Below, piece after piece: positions 26,102-34,158 of a DNA stretch of 46,424 bases. Source of the DNA: Bacteroidota bacterium (GTDB lineage: Bacteria; Bacteroidota; Ignavibacteria; UBA10030); contig JADGQA010000003.1 in the NCBI GenBank assembly GCA_017882185.1, forward strand, positions 1 through 46,424, given 5' to 3'. The number at the start of each line of letters is the position of its first letter. The first letter of the stretch is position 1. The notes under the pieces were generated by a model. It did no database searches. It worked only from the letters and a program-made list of their open reading frames with translations, and had not been told where the DNA came from. Made by a program: the position numbers and the translations under genes.

Positions 26102-26175
26102 TGACCCCGGCGCGAATCGAACGCGCAACCTACAGCTTAGAAGGCTGTTGCTCTATCCAATTGAGCTACGGGGTC
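26102..26175 (-). tRNA. tRNA-Arg (anticodon TCT)
   Basis: On the minus strand the gene folds as a complete cloverleaf. The acceptor GACCCCG pairs with CGGGGTC. The D-arm includes AGCTCAATTGGATAGAGC. The anticodon arm CAGCCTTCTAAGCTG holds TCT, and the T-arm is GCGCG-TTCGATT-CGCGC. The discriminator base is A and the CCA end is not encoded. Degenerate copies of its 3' half lie downstream at 25970 and 25839. Confidence 0.95.
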
Positions 26176-26483
26176 AAAGAAAATTGCGGATTTTCAATTG
26201 TCGATCTACGATTGCAGAACAGCTGTCACTCTTTCCATCGTGTACGTTGCCATTTTGGATATTCGTCGGGATACTCCCCAAAGGGGTCCTCCGGACAAAA
26301 TCACAGCCACTCACAAGAATCGTTCGTGGGTGATTTTGGTAAATATACGAAAGGAATGGTTCGGAGGCAAAGATGGAGCATTTCTTTGACGCAACTCCAG
26401 GAAAATTGCGTAAGATCTGTTGGCGGTTGTCGCGATAATCGAGGAAGAGATACAAGGATGACGACGGAGGTAACGATTGTCCC
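26176..26483. other. Intergenic with a hairpin, possible terminator of the orphan pilin gene
   Basis: No gene seen. At 26296-26338 CAAAATCAC pairs with GTGATTTTG, with an inner CCAC/GTGG. It lies about 145 bp beyond the stop of the minus-strand pilin-like gene and lacks a clear T-run. A shorter CCCCAAAGGGG palindrome lies near 26277. Confidence 0.4.
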
Positions 26484-26870
26484 CTACTCGAAATCCCCTG
26501 TGAAAGTCCAGTTGGATGCCTTTCCATTCATATCGATATCGGCGACCATCGTGTCTGTGGAATCCAACGAGGAGACGCCGGTGACCTGCAGTGTTTGGGG
26601 ATTCAGGACAGATGCGGCGTATCGACCGTTCAGGTTCGAACGGTATCCTTTGGGGAGGGCGTATCCGTCAAATTTGTAGCCGCCTCCTCCTAATGCCGGA
26701 ATTCTTCTGTGGTATCGCACAGCATTGATGGCAATGTGATGGAGGTCGTCAATCATTGCTTTCTTGTTGGCGTCGATATCATCCGCCCGAAAGAATCCCG
26801 TCCCTGTGAGAATCGCAATACCGACGATGAGCACGCTAATTGCAATGATGAGCAGCTGGCTTTGTCCCAT
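26484..26870 (-). CDS. Pilin-like protein, orphan paralogue of the 33367 gene
   Basis: 128 aa. Met-Gly-Gln-Ser-Gln leads straight into one hydrophobic helix (LLIIAISVLIVGIAILTG), then a soluble domain with ALGGGGY, GYRSNLNGRY and a C-terminal GKASNWTFTGDFE. It has pilin-like architecture but no basic leader and no Glu5. By hand alignment it is about two thirds identical to the protein at 33367, with the C-terminal GKASNWTFTGDF unchanged. It lies outside the ATPase operon, beyond that operon's terminator and near the tRNA, so it is transcribed separately. It could be an alternative major subunit. The family has no name that I recognise. Confidence 0.75.
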   Translation of the reverse strand: MGQSQLLIIAISVLIVGIAILTGTGFFRADDIDANKKAMIDDLHHIAINAVRYHRRIPALGGGGYKFDGYALPKGYRSNLNGRYAASVLNPQTLQVTGVSSLDSTDTMVADIDMNGKASNWTFTGDFE

Positions 26871-27312
26871 ACCCGGATTCTATTGTTATTGACCCTGCGT
26901 GTCCGTACCTCTGCGGTATGATACCCTTCAATGTATATGCCACAGAACCATGTTTGATCACTGTCTGAAATCATGCGAGAACAGAGGCGCTCCCTTACTT
27001 CATCAGATGGTCGAATCCCATTTATACTTCAACGTGTGCATCAAATTACCTTATTACCTCTTCCGAGGACATTAGAATTTCTCACGCGTTTTTCAAAAAC
27101 CCGCACGGGTATGTAGGGTTCGAATCTTACGATGTCGTCGACAACGGACCATTGGATTGTCGCCTACGGGAGACAAGTTGTTAGTGCTGGGCGATTTGCG
27201 CCTTGGGTGATCCTTGCTTAGGATTACAAACGCGGCAGAAAGAATTAATGGAGGCGAAATACGAAATGCACGATCCTGGGGGAAGTTGATGCCTGTTCAA
27301 AGACTCTGTCGC
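26871..27312. other. Intergenic, no gene seen
   Basis: About 440 bp between the orphan pilin-like gene and the operon terminator. No supported ORF. It must contain the orphan gene's promoter, but no TTG-N20-TAnnTT match is convincing. Confidence 0.5.
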
Positions 27313-27355
27313 GAAAAAGAAAACCCCCACCGACTGGCGTCGACGAGGGTTCTCC
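27313..27355 (-). terminator. Terminator of the pilin-like operon
   Basis: On the minus strand AACCC pairs with GGGTT around an inner CGAC-GCCA-GTCG hairpin joined by G-U-rich pairs, followed by TTCTTTTT. It lies about 40 bp after the stop of the small exported protein. Confidence 0.7.
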
Positions 27356-27392
27356 TCTAGAATATTTTGCTTAACCGACTATTCCGAGTTAA

Positions 27393-27803
27393 TCAACCCG
27401 GCCCAAAGAAAAACACGTCAATGATAACCGGGCTGGTCACATCCATGAGTGTCAGAGTATATGGTTCACTAGTAAATGTTTCGAAGTTGCCGTCGACAGT
27501 AAGCAAAAAAGAAACACCCACATTGGGTATAATAAGCCACGATGCACTTTCTCCGCTTGGAACGGAAGTTGGACCATCAACTGACCCAAGACTTGGGTCA
27601 TAATTAATCGTGATCGGTATGTCATTGGTCACGAGGACATCACCGTGCGCGAGATGCGCGGGGACTGCCTCAGGTGCCACGACGATAATATGTCCGTTGT
27701 GCACTAGTGCAACTTTGTCCTTCTTATCCCCCGCGTTCGAAGAAACATATCCGAAGATGCAAAGAACAAGAAGTAGAGAAAGCAACTTAATGAAGTGTTT
27801 CAT
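27393..27803 (-). CDS. Small exported protein with VPAHLAHGD motif
   Basis: 136 aa from the ATG at 27803, which has AAGGAG seven to nine bases upstream; the longer track start at 27899 is not needed. The signal peptide is HFIKLLSLLLVLCIFGYVSSNAG. The mature protein begins KVALVHNGHIIVVAPEAVPAHLAHGD, a motif I know from many secreted proteins of Bacteroidota-like bacteria, usually with extra Cys that are absent here. The rest looks like a beta-rich domain. It is the last gene before the terminator and follows the truncated pilin-like copy. It may be cargo or a surface accessory of the system; function not known. Confidence 0.7.
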   Translation of the reverse strand: MKHFIKLLSLLLVLCIFGYVSSNAGDKKDKVALVHNGHIIVVAPEAVPAHLAHGDVLVTNDIPITINYDPSLGSVDGPTSVPSGESASWLIIPNVGVSFLLTVDGNFETFTSEPYTLTLMDVTSPVIIDVFFFGPG

Positions 27804-28081
27804 CGAAGTACTCCTTCTGTTAATGAGGCATTCCTTCTCACTCCGGGTGCGATGAGAGGGGCTTGATATAAAGATACAAAGACACTCGAACAGGAGCAAG
27901 AGAATTTGATTAGTAACCCACTAAGTTGAACGCCGGTCTTCGCATTGTCATTCGCCTTGCTGATGTACAATCTATCTTCCGCGGTGCTGCCCACATATGA
28001 CTCCACCCTCGTAAGCGACAATGTATAAAGGCCGAAAACGATAGAAATGACCCCGATCAGAATTACTTTTGAACTGCTCAT
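27800..28081 (-). pseudogene. Truncated pilin-like paralogue
   Basis: The first 52 residues (SSKVILIGVISIVFGLYTLSL, then NDNAKTGVQ) closely match the 28283 protein (SSKVILVGAISVVFGLYSLSL ... DNAKAGVQ). Similarity then stops abruptly, and the frame runs on without sense across the promoter of the next gene. It looks like a duplicated pilin-like gene that lost about 140 C-terminal codons by deletion. Confidence 0.7.
27869..27899 (-). promoter_or_regulatory. Putative promoter of the small exported protein
   Basis: The minus strand reads TTG, 20 bp, TATCTTTA, about 65 bp before the ATG at 27803. It lies inside the tail of the truncated pilin-like ORF and would let the exported protein be made independently of the operon. 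Confidence 0.5.
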
Positions 28082-28282
28082 CGAAGACCGCTCACGTTAT
28101 TCATCTCTTCAAAACAAATGAAATTCCCCTTGTAATGCAACCACACAAATGTGTAGGCGAACGATATACCCAGTACCAATTCAAAAAAGTAATATTGCAC
28201 TTTCCAAAAACGAATTAGCCGCAAACTTCGCTGATGGCAACGCCATGCCTTTGGCACAATGCATAGAGGGTCTAATGCTCAT

Positions 28283-28864
28283 TTAATAACCAATCAGGTT
28301 TGACTCGTATCCCTGCAAACTTTCAAGCTGCTTCTCAGCCGCGTAGTTGATCGTCGAGTACACGGAAGTGACTGTCAGACGATACCATGGGTAGCTGATG
28401 CCGCCATAAGGGGTGTTATAAAACAGTACGTTTGCAGTCATGATAACTTCGTGCCCTTGAAAGGCTGCAGGTTCACTTGGAGCTCTGTAATACCCGTGTG
28501 AAACTATCTTCAGAGTATAGGTCTTACCGTCCCAATACGTCCACGGTAGTATCGGGCTTAGAGGATAAGGCAATACGTACACTGTATCGATGAACATGTC
28601 TACTGCAGGTGCGGGATCAATAAGATTAAAGGTCCCTGTTTTTGGAAGATTAGTCACATTCGTGTAGGCGCCCAGGTCATTGCCGCGCGACCAAATATTC
28701 AAAATCCACTGAACGCCAGCTTTTGCATTATCGGATGCCCTGGTTATGTAAGACGCAACCTCGGCGGTATTTCCAACGTATCCGTTCACCCTATAGAGCG
28801 AAAGTGAGTACAGACCAAATACTACAGAAATGGCTCCGACAAGAATGACTTTAGAGCTACCCAT
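28283..28864 (-). CDS. Pilin-like protein with N-terminal helix
   Basis: About 193 aa. The ATG at 28864 has AAGGG nine bases upstream; the track M at 28873 is too close to it. It begins Met-Gly-Ser-Ser-Lys, then one hydrophobic helix (VILVGAISVVFGLYSLSL), then an alpha segment (YVGNTAEVASYITRASDNAKAGVQWIL) and a beta-rich C-terminal domain, as in minor pseudopilins. There is no prepilin peptidase motif. It is the fourth gene after gspE in the same direction, with a truncated copy downstream. Likely a minor subunit of the assembly; inferred from context. Confidence 0.7.
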   Translation of the reverse strand: MGSSKVILVGAISVVFGLYSLSLYRVNGYVGNTAEVASYITRASDNAKAGVQWILNIWSRGNDLGAYTNVTNLPKTGTFNLIDPAPAVDMFIDTVYVLPYPLSPILPWTYWDGKTYTLKIVSHGYYRAPSEPAAFQGHEVIMTANVLFYNTPYGGISYPWYRLTVTSVYSTINYAAEKQLESLQGYESNLIGY

Positions 28865-28955
28865 CAAACACATCCCTTGGAAGATTTGTAAACAAAGAAA
28901 ACCAATTTCTCTTCATAATGCAACTGCACAAGTATGTCGTGATTGCTGGGCAGGA

Positions 28956-29525
28956 TCAATTGATGTTGGGCGGGAAAAATCGATATGTCCATTGCGCAGA
29001 GGGATACAGGCCGTTCACTTTGTCACCCGTTGCCATCACCAGGTAAACAGAGAATGACTTGATGTTGGCATTGATCAACGTCGAGGCGCCGGTCGAGTCG
29101 TAGTAGGTGAATTTCAGTGAATCAACACCATTTGCAAACGATTTGGGGGGCGCGAGTCCAGCACCAACTATTCCTGCTGCTCTATACAACTTTCGATCAC
29201 GAGGATTTGGCGTGGCGGAAAGATCGGAAGTGCTACCTGCGAAATACTTGACCCAGGTTTTACTCCCACTCGATGGATCCACATAGCTCACTTCAATTAT
29301 ATCCTGGGATGCAGACGTAAAGTAAGGCTTACTTGCCACCTGGTATCCGACCAAATTAAAGTCATTGCTGATGACCCGGGCAACTGTGGTGATCAAACTG
29401 AACATATTTGCCTGCGCTGTTTTCTCGCCGAGCTTGCCTTGAAGAGCGATGGTCATGTTAAGAATCGCTATGACGATTGCAGCGCGAAGCGTCAGAGATG
29501 CTACAATATCAATAATAGAACTCAC
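28956..29525 (-). CDS. Pilin-like protein, GspJ/PilW-like layout
   Basis: 189 aa from a GTG start. An N-terminal hydrophobic helix (IDIVASLTLRAAIVIAILNMTIALQG) is followed by an amphipathic continuation (ARVISNDFNLVGYQV) and DIIEVSYVD, the order seen in GspJ/PilW-type minor pseudopilins. It lacks the basic leader and the Gly-Phe...Glu cleavage signature, although Asp6 sits near the usual Glu5. 49 bp downstream of the previous pilin-like gene, in the same operon. Confidence 0.7.
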   Translation of the reverse strand: MSSIIDIVASLTLRAAIVIAILNMTIALQGKLGEKTAQANMFSLITTVARVISNDFNLVGYQVASKPYFTSASQDIIEVSYVDPSSGSKTWVKYFAGSTSDLSATPNPRDRKLYRAAGIVGAGLAPPKSFANGVDSLKFTYYDSTGASTLINANIKSFSVYLVMATGDKVNGLYPSAQWTYRFFPPNIN

Positions 29526-29574
29526 AGGTTACACATGCTGATTCATGAATGCTGATTGCCAAAAACAACCTTGC

Positions 29575-30129
29575 TTACCTTGTCGAGCAACAAACAATTG
29601 AATAAAGTTTCAACCACTTGTTGGTTAGCCACTTGTCGTTCGTTACCCAGACCTCAATCCTTTTTGTCCACGACCTATCGGCGGTAATGGTAACGCTAAG
29701 AGGATTAGGAGGAATCGTCATCAGGACATAGTATACTACAACCGAGTCTCGAAATCGGCCAAGTCCATTCGTTGAATCAGTGAGCCGAGTGTAGTGATTG
29801 TAGTCATCAACATCATTGTATTTTAAAATCGAATTAAAAGGGGATTGGTCTGGTAAAGTAATCGTTTCTTCTGGTCCGAGTGATCCCGGAGCCGTAAACG
29901 AATTCACGAGGTTCTGGCTTGAACTTGACCAGGGGGGATTGTAGAGCTGATCGTATTTCTTCGTCACTATCTCAGCCATCAGCGACTGGCCAAGATCGTT
30001 GGCAGTCTTGTATGCCGTGGCTGTAAGCACTTGTTCGTCCGCATTGATCATGACACGATAGGCATTCATGAACATGACGACAAGCAACACGAAAAACGCC
30101 ATCGTCAGCATCGTTTGTCCGAGACCCAT
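29575..30129 (-). CDS. Pilin-like protein with Met-Gly start
   Basis: 184 aa. Met-Gly-Leu-Gly-Gln leads directly into a long hydrophobic helix (TMLTMAFFVLLVVMFMNAY), then VMINADEQVLTATAYKTANDLGQSLM, an extended helix as in pilin stalks, and a variable soluble domain. No leader peptide or Glu5. It begins 44 bp after gspE and is the first of three structural genes downstream of the ATPase. Exact role unknown. Confidence 0.7.
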   Translation of the reverse strand: MGLGQTMLTMAFFVLLVVMFMNAYRVMINADEQVLTATAYKTANDLGQSLMAEIVTKKYDQLYNPPWSSSSQNLVNSFTAPGSLGPEETITLPDQSPFNSILKYNDVDDYNHYTRLTDSTNGLGRFRDSVVVYYVLMTIPPNPLSVTITADRSWTKRIEVWVTNDKWLTNKWLKLYSIVCCSTR

Positions 30130-30173
30130 CTCAATACTTATCTCTTGTGCAGAAATGTGACGCGCTCAATCGC

Positions 30174-31976
30174 TCAATCATCCTCGACCGTTGCGCTTGC
30201 CACTTCTTCAAGGCTGGTAATGCCCTTCATCATGAGCTCCAACGCCGTCTGACGGAGTGTCCTCATCCCGTGCTTCATCGCTGCTTCGCGGATTGCATCT
30301 TCGTCGATCGAAGTCTCGGACTCGAGAATAATCTTCCGAATGTCCTTGGTAAACGACAATGCTTCGTGTATCGCCGTTCGACCTTTGTAGCCTTTAATGC
30401 AGTTGGGACAACCGACCGCCCGGTAGATCTTCGTCGTTTCTATTTCAATCGGCGTCATCCCAAGGCGAGCGAGCGCCTCACGGTCAGGGTCGATGACCGG
30501 CGCTTTGCAGCGTGGGCAGAGTTTTCTCATGAGACGCTGGGCAATCACCACGTGAACGGTATACGCCAGGAGAAACGGCTCGACACCCATCTTGAATAGT
30601 CGCGATACAGCACTCGGCGCATCGTTCGTGTGGAGTGTGGACAGCGTCATATGGCCTGTATTTGCAAGCTTCACGGCAATATCGGCAGTGATCTTGTCGC
30701 GTATTTCTCCCACCATGATGATGTCGGGGTCGTGGCGCAGGATCGCCCTCAATGCCCCTTCAAAATCCAATTTCGGACTCAACTTTACCTGGCGCGCTCC
30801 TTCGATAAAATACTCAACGGGATCCTCCACCGTCAGCACGTTCAAGGCAGGATCCATGATCGTCTTCAGAGCCGCTACGAGCGTCGTACTTTTGCCGCTT
30901 CCTGTCGGCCCCGTAACAATGACGATGCCGTACGGTTTCTTGATCGCGCGCAGGAATGCCTTTTCTGCAAACGGTTCAAACCCCAGCTCGCTGAGTTGCA
31001 TCCCGACCGTCGTTTCCTTCAGGATTCGAATTACGATCGATTCGAATTTGCTTTTCATTTCCTTTCCGACAACCGGAATGACGGAAACTCTGAACCGAAC
31101 GGTCTTGCGGTCGATCAGAAGCTGCGCGTAGCCGTCCTGTGCTCGCGTTCGCTCAAATCGATCGACGCCCAGCGCACGATCCTTCACCACCGCCGCAACA
31201 GCTTCCGCTCGAACGTCGCTGTGGGTATACCAGAGCGTCAGCTTGCCGTCGATGCGGAAATGGAATTGCGTCACCCTTTCCGCAACAGGAATGACGTGTA
31301 TATCGCTTGCACCGATGCGGACGGCATCCGCAAGAATATTGTTCGCGAGCTCCACCAGCCCGCTCTTGTTGATTTCTTCTTCGATCGCCTGCTCGAAGAG
31401 CTCGTCGTCCTGTTGCTGTTGTTCCTCGACTCCTTCGGCATGCAGATGCTGTTCGTGGGATTTGTACGTCGACCGCGAAATGTTGACACGCTTCCAAAGC
31501 TCATCCCAGTCGGATAATGGAACATAATAAAGCTCGAACTTGGGGTACAGGAACCCCCTTGCAATATAGAAGACTTCGGGGTTGGTCGGATCGGGCGTTA
31601 CGACGAGCAAGCGATTGGGCTTTTCGGGATCGACAGAGTATGGCAGCACCTGATTTTCGATGGCCATTTCACGGATCGCCTCGGGAAGCGCAGCGAGCTC
31701 CTTGCGCATGAATGCAAGTTGTGTTTCCTCGATCTGCCCGGGGTTGACATCAAGCGTCTTGAAAGCATAGTAGTCCACCACTTCCTTGTAGACTCGATCC
31801 CGGTTGGCACGAAAATCATTGACAAGCACCTGGGCCAGCTTCCGGCGGTTCTTCCGGTCCTCTTTGCTCATCACATCGAGCGCTGAGAGAAGCGTCTCGG
31901 GCGAAACAATCCCCTTCTCGACAAGGATGTCGCCGAGTTCGCGTTTGGCGGGTCGTATTTGCTTGGCTTCTGGCAT
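30174..31976 (-). CDS. GspE/PilB-type secretion/pilus assembly ATPase
   Basis: The motor ATPase (600 aa) of a type II secretion or type IV pilus-like machine. An N-terminal MshEN-like domain (ELGDILVEKGIVSPETLL) comes first, then a charged Gln-rich linker. In the core are IGASDIHVIP, Walker A VTGPTGSGKSTTLVAAL, the Asp box TVEDPVEYF, Walker B DPDIIMVGEIRD and the His box TLSTLHTNDAPSA. A tetracysteine zinc site CPRC...CPNC lies before GRTAIHEAL. All motifs are intact. Next gene upstream is the platform protein, and pilin-like genes follow. A retraction ATPase (PilT) is not seen. Confidence 0.93.
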   Translation of the reverse strand: MPEAKQIRPAKRELGDILVEKGIVSPETLLSALDVMSKEDRKNRRKLAQVLVNDFRANRDRVYKEVVDYYAFKTLDVNPGQIEETQLAFMRKELAALPEAIREMAIENQVLPYSVDPEKPNRLLVVTPDPTNPEVFYIARGFLYPKFELYYVPLSDWDELWKRVNISRSTYKSHEQHLHAEGVEEQQQQDDELFEQAIEEEINKSGLVELANNILADAVRIGASDIHVIPVAERVTQFHFRIDGKLTLWYTHSDVRAEAVAAVVKDRALGVDRFERTRAQDGYAQLLIDRKTVRFRVSVIPVVGKEMKSKFESIVIRILKETTVGMQLSELGFEPFAEKAFLRAIKKPYGIVIVTGPTGSGKSTTLVAALKTIMDPALNVLTVEDPVEYFIEGARQVKLSPKLDFEGALRAILRHDPDIIMVGEIRDKITADIAVKLANTGHMTLSTLHTNDAPSAVSRLFKMGVEPFLLAYTVHVVIAQRLMRKLCPRCKAPVIDPDREALARLGMTPIEIETTKIYRAVGCPNCIKGYKGRTAIHEALSFTKDIRKIILESETSIDEDAIREAAMKHGMRTLRQTALELMMKGITSLEEVASATVEDD

Positions 31977-32007
31977 TGTTAGTTCGTGGAATCCTACTGC
32001 TGACGCT

Positions 32008-33360
32008 TTACTGGCCCATGGTGTCCATACGTACCGAGGACATCTCCGTCGACAAGTAGGTGAGGAACACCATAGCGATCATGATAAGAATCGAAATACT
32101 GACCTCGATGACGCTCGTGAGGTTCTTCAATGCGTAGTGATTTTCCGTTTGATAGAATTCAGCGAGCTGATTTGCCGTCGCTTTGACGTCTCCTGTTTCG
32201 GCAGCCGTCCTAAACCGTGATACGATCATTTCCGGGAAGAAATCCGTCGCTTCCAGGGCGCGCGGAAGTTCTGTTCCGAATTTCAGCATCATCGGGATCG
32301 TCACCGTGCGTATCTGCCTCGCGAGATAAATGTTGCCGCTCGAGTCTCCGGCTATTTGAATCGCATCGATGTTCTCACCCGACGTCGTGTACATGATCCC
32401 AAGGACATTGCAGAATATCTCGATGCTGGTATTCCTCAAGATGTTCCCGACGTACGGGACTTTGATGAGGTAGCGATGAAGGTTGTACTTTCCTTCCGCG
32501 CTGAGAATATAAGCGTAGAACCCGCCCGTGAGTCCGGCAATTGTCAGGAGAAGAATGATATAATTGTCCTTAACAAACTGGCTCACTTCCATGGTCAATG
32601 CCGTGAGCGGCGGTATTTCCGTGAGAAGCGGACCCATAGTCTGAACCATCTTTGGCAGCAAGAACAGCGCATAAAAACCAATAGCCCCGATGAGCGTCAG
32701 CGACGTCACGGCAGGGAGCAGAAGTGAACTCGTCAGCCCTTTCTTGAATTCAGCCTGACGTTCGACGAGCGACGAGACACTCTTGAAAATTGAGACCATG
32801 TCTCCGCTCTTCGAAGCGATGCCGAGCATGAGAGCATTGTGTTCTCCAAAGACTCTCCCCTGCCGGATGAACGCCTCCCGAGAATCGACGCCATTTCTGA
32901 GGTCATTCAGAATGTCCTTGATCGCTCCCCGAAGATACCGATTCTTGACATTGGTCGACATGATCTGGAGCACTTCCGCGTAAGCAATTTTTTGCTCAAG
33001 GAGCCGGGCACTTGTTCCCACGAAGCTGACAATTTCATTGATGGGGGCGCGTCCCTTGAAGTCAAATACCCTCCGAACAGACTGCACATCGAACCGGAGG
33101 CTCTCCAGCGCCCTGACAACCTCATCGCGAGAATAGGCGTTTTGGAAGCCATCGACATATCTCGTCCCGCGCTTAACCCTGTACACGTAAGTCTTCTTCT
33201 TGTGCACGCCGAGAAGACTGCCCCCACGCGACTTCGTTTGTTGCTTTGCTCTTTTTCTCGCTTCCCCGCGCGTGGAAGCCATCAGAAAGTACTGGATCGC
33301 CTTTCCGGTTTTGTCACGCGCATCAATTCTAAATTCTGATTGCTTGGTTCCTGCGGCCAT
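32008..33360 (-). CDS. GspF/PilC-type inner-membrane platform protein
   Basis: 450 aa. About 100 N-terminal soluble residues precede two GspF domains. The first holds RLLEQKIAYAEVLQIM and LRNGVDSREAFIRQG; the second holds LPRALEATDFFPEMIVSRFRTAAETGD and the final EVSISILIMIAMVFLTYLS helix. Three membrane segments lie near 225-250, 275-300 and 425-445. It anchors the ATPase and drives pilus subunits from the membrane. It begins 6 bp after the first pilin-like gene and is followed by gspE after 31 bp. Confidence 0.92.
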   Translation of the reverse strand: MAAGTKQSEFRIDARDKTGKAIQYFLMASTRGEARKRAKQQTKSRGGSLLGVHKKKTYVYRVKRGTRYVDGFQNAYSRDEVVRALESLRFDVQSVRRVFDFKGRAPINEIVSFVGTSARLLEQKIAYAEVLQIMSTNVKNRYLRGAIKDILNDLRNGVDSREAFIRQGRVFGEHNALMLGIASKSGDMVSIFKSVSSLVERQAEFKKGLTSSLLLPAVTSLTLIGAIGFYALFLLPKMVQTMGPLLTEIPPLTALTMEVSQFVKDNYIILLLTIAGLTGGFYAYILSAEGKYNLHRYLIKVPYVGNILRNTSIEIFCNVLGIMYTTSGENIDAIQIAGDSSGNIYLARQIRTVTIPMMLKFGTELPRALEATDFFPEMIVSRFRTAAETGDVKATANQLAEFYQTENHYALKNLTSVIEVSISILIMIAMVFLTYLSTEMSSVRMDTMGQ

Positions 33361-33366
33361 AGGTTC

Positions 33367-33753
33367 CTACTTAAAATCTCCGGTAAAAGTCCAATTGGAT
33401 GCCTTTCCGTACGTGTCAATTTGTGCGACCACCGTGTTGTTCGTATCCCTTGCAGAGACTCCTGCAATTTGCAGCACGGCCTTGCTTACTGGATTGACAG
33501 AATATTTTCCGTTCAAATTCGACCGAAAGCCGCTCGGGAGCGCATATCCCAGGTAGCTGTATCCTCCTCCACCGAGCGCTCCGATTCTCCGATAGTATCG
33601 TGTCGCATTCATAGCAATATGATTGACGTCATTGATCATCGCCTTCTTGTTTGCCTCAATCTCGTCATCCGAGAAAAACCCCGTTCCCGCCAGGATCGAA
33701 ATGCCGATGATGAGGATACTGATTGCAATGATAAGAATCTGACTTTGTCCCAT
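33367..33753 (-). CDS. Pilin-like protein heading the gspF-gspE operon
   Basis: 128 aa. Met-Gly-Gln-Ser-Gln, then one hydrophobic helix (ILIIAISILIIGISILAG), the linker EANKKAMINDVNHIAMNATRYYRR and a small domain ending GKASNWTFTGDFK. It is a close paralogue of the orphan at 26484. Position as first gene and small size suggest the major filament or fibre subunit. The N-terminus has no type III leader: if Gly2 were the cleavage site, position +5 would be Ile instead of Glu. It might be processed by a divergent peptidase or stay unprocessed. Confidence 0.75.
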   Translation of the reverse strand: MGQSQILIIAISILIIGISILAGTGFFSDDEIEANKKAMINDVNHIAMNATRYYRRIGALGGGGYSYLGYALPSGFRSNLNGKYSVNPVSKAVLQIAGVSARDTNNTVVAQIDTYGKASNWTFTGDFK

Positions 33754-33775
33754 ACTTAGAGCCTCTCCTCAACGA

Positions 33776-33973
33776 TCAGAAAAGAGCATAGACAGTTGCG
33801 CTTCCAGTATCCCCGGATTCGCGCAGCCACAGCAATGCACCATAATTCCCCAATTTGATCGTATAATAATCGAATCGAGTGTAAAATGCAAGGTAACCTC
33901 TGTTCTTTGAACTCTCGAAAAGAGCGCAGCCAAATGAACTACTTGAGCCTGCTGCAATCAATTCATCCTTCAA
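33776..33973 (-). pseudogene. Small TTG-start ORF or gene remnant before the pilin-like operon
   Basis: The frame is open from 34024 and reads ASYLVSTYLTEAELKDELIAAG, then FGCALFESSKNRGYLAFYTRF and a stop 23 bp before the pilin-like ATG. The composition looks coding, but there is no ATG. The only start is a TTG at 33973, preceded by GAGG. It may be a real 65-residue leader gene of the operon or the tail of a lost gene. No family recognised. Confidence 0.3.
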
Positions 33974-34158
33974 CTCAGCCTCGGTAAGATAGGTTGAGAC
34001 AAGATACGAAGCTGGCCCCTGAGATCAGCTTTAAGGGGGCATGCTCAACATCATTAGAAATTGTAATCAATACAACTGCATAAGGATGTGCAAGCCTCAG
34101 TCGGCATGCGGGAAGAATGTGAGAGGGACAAGAGGCGTGGGTTGCCCGAACTGCGGTC

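Noticed and set aside
25839-26135. CRISPR-like repeats
   Set aside because: Only two copies plus the tRNA itself, explained by tRNA homology; no cas genes.
25856-26679. Plus-strand ORFs of 82-192 aa across the tRNA region
   Set aside because: They run through the tRNA gene, its repeats and the pilin-like gene; sequence is low in meaning and lacks starts.
30630-31517. 295-aa plus-strand ORF
   Set aside because: Antisense to the GspE-type ATPase.
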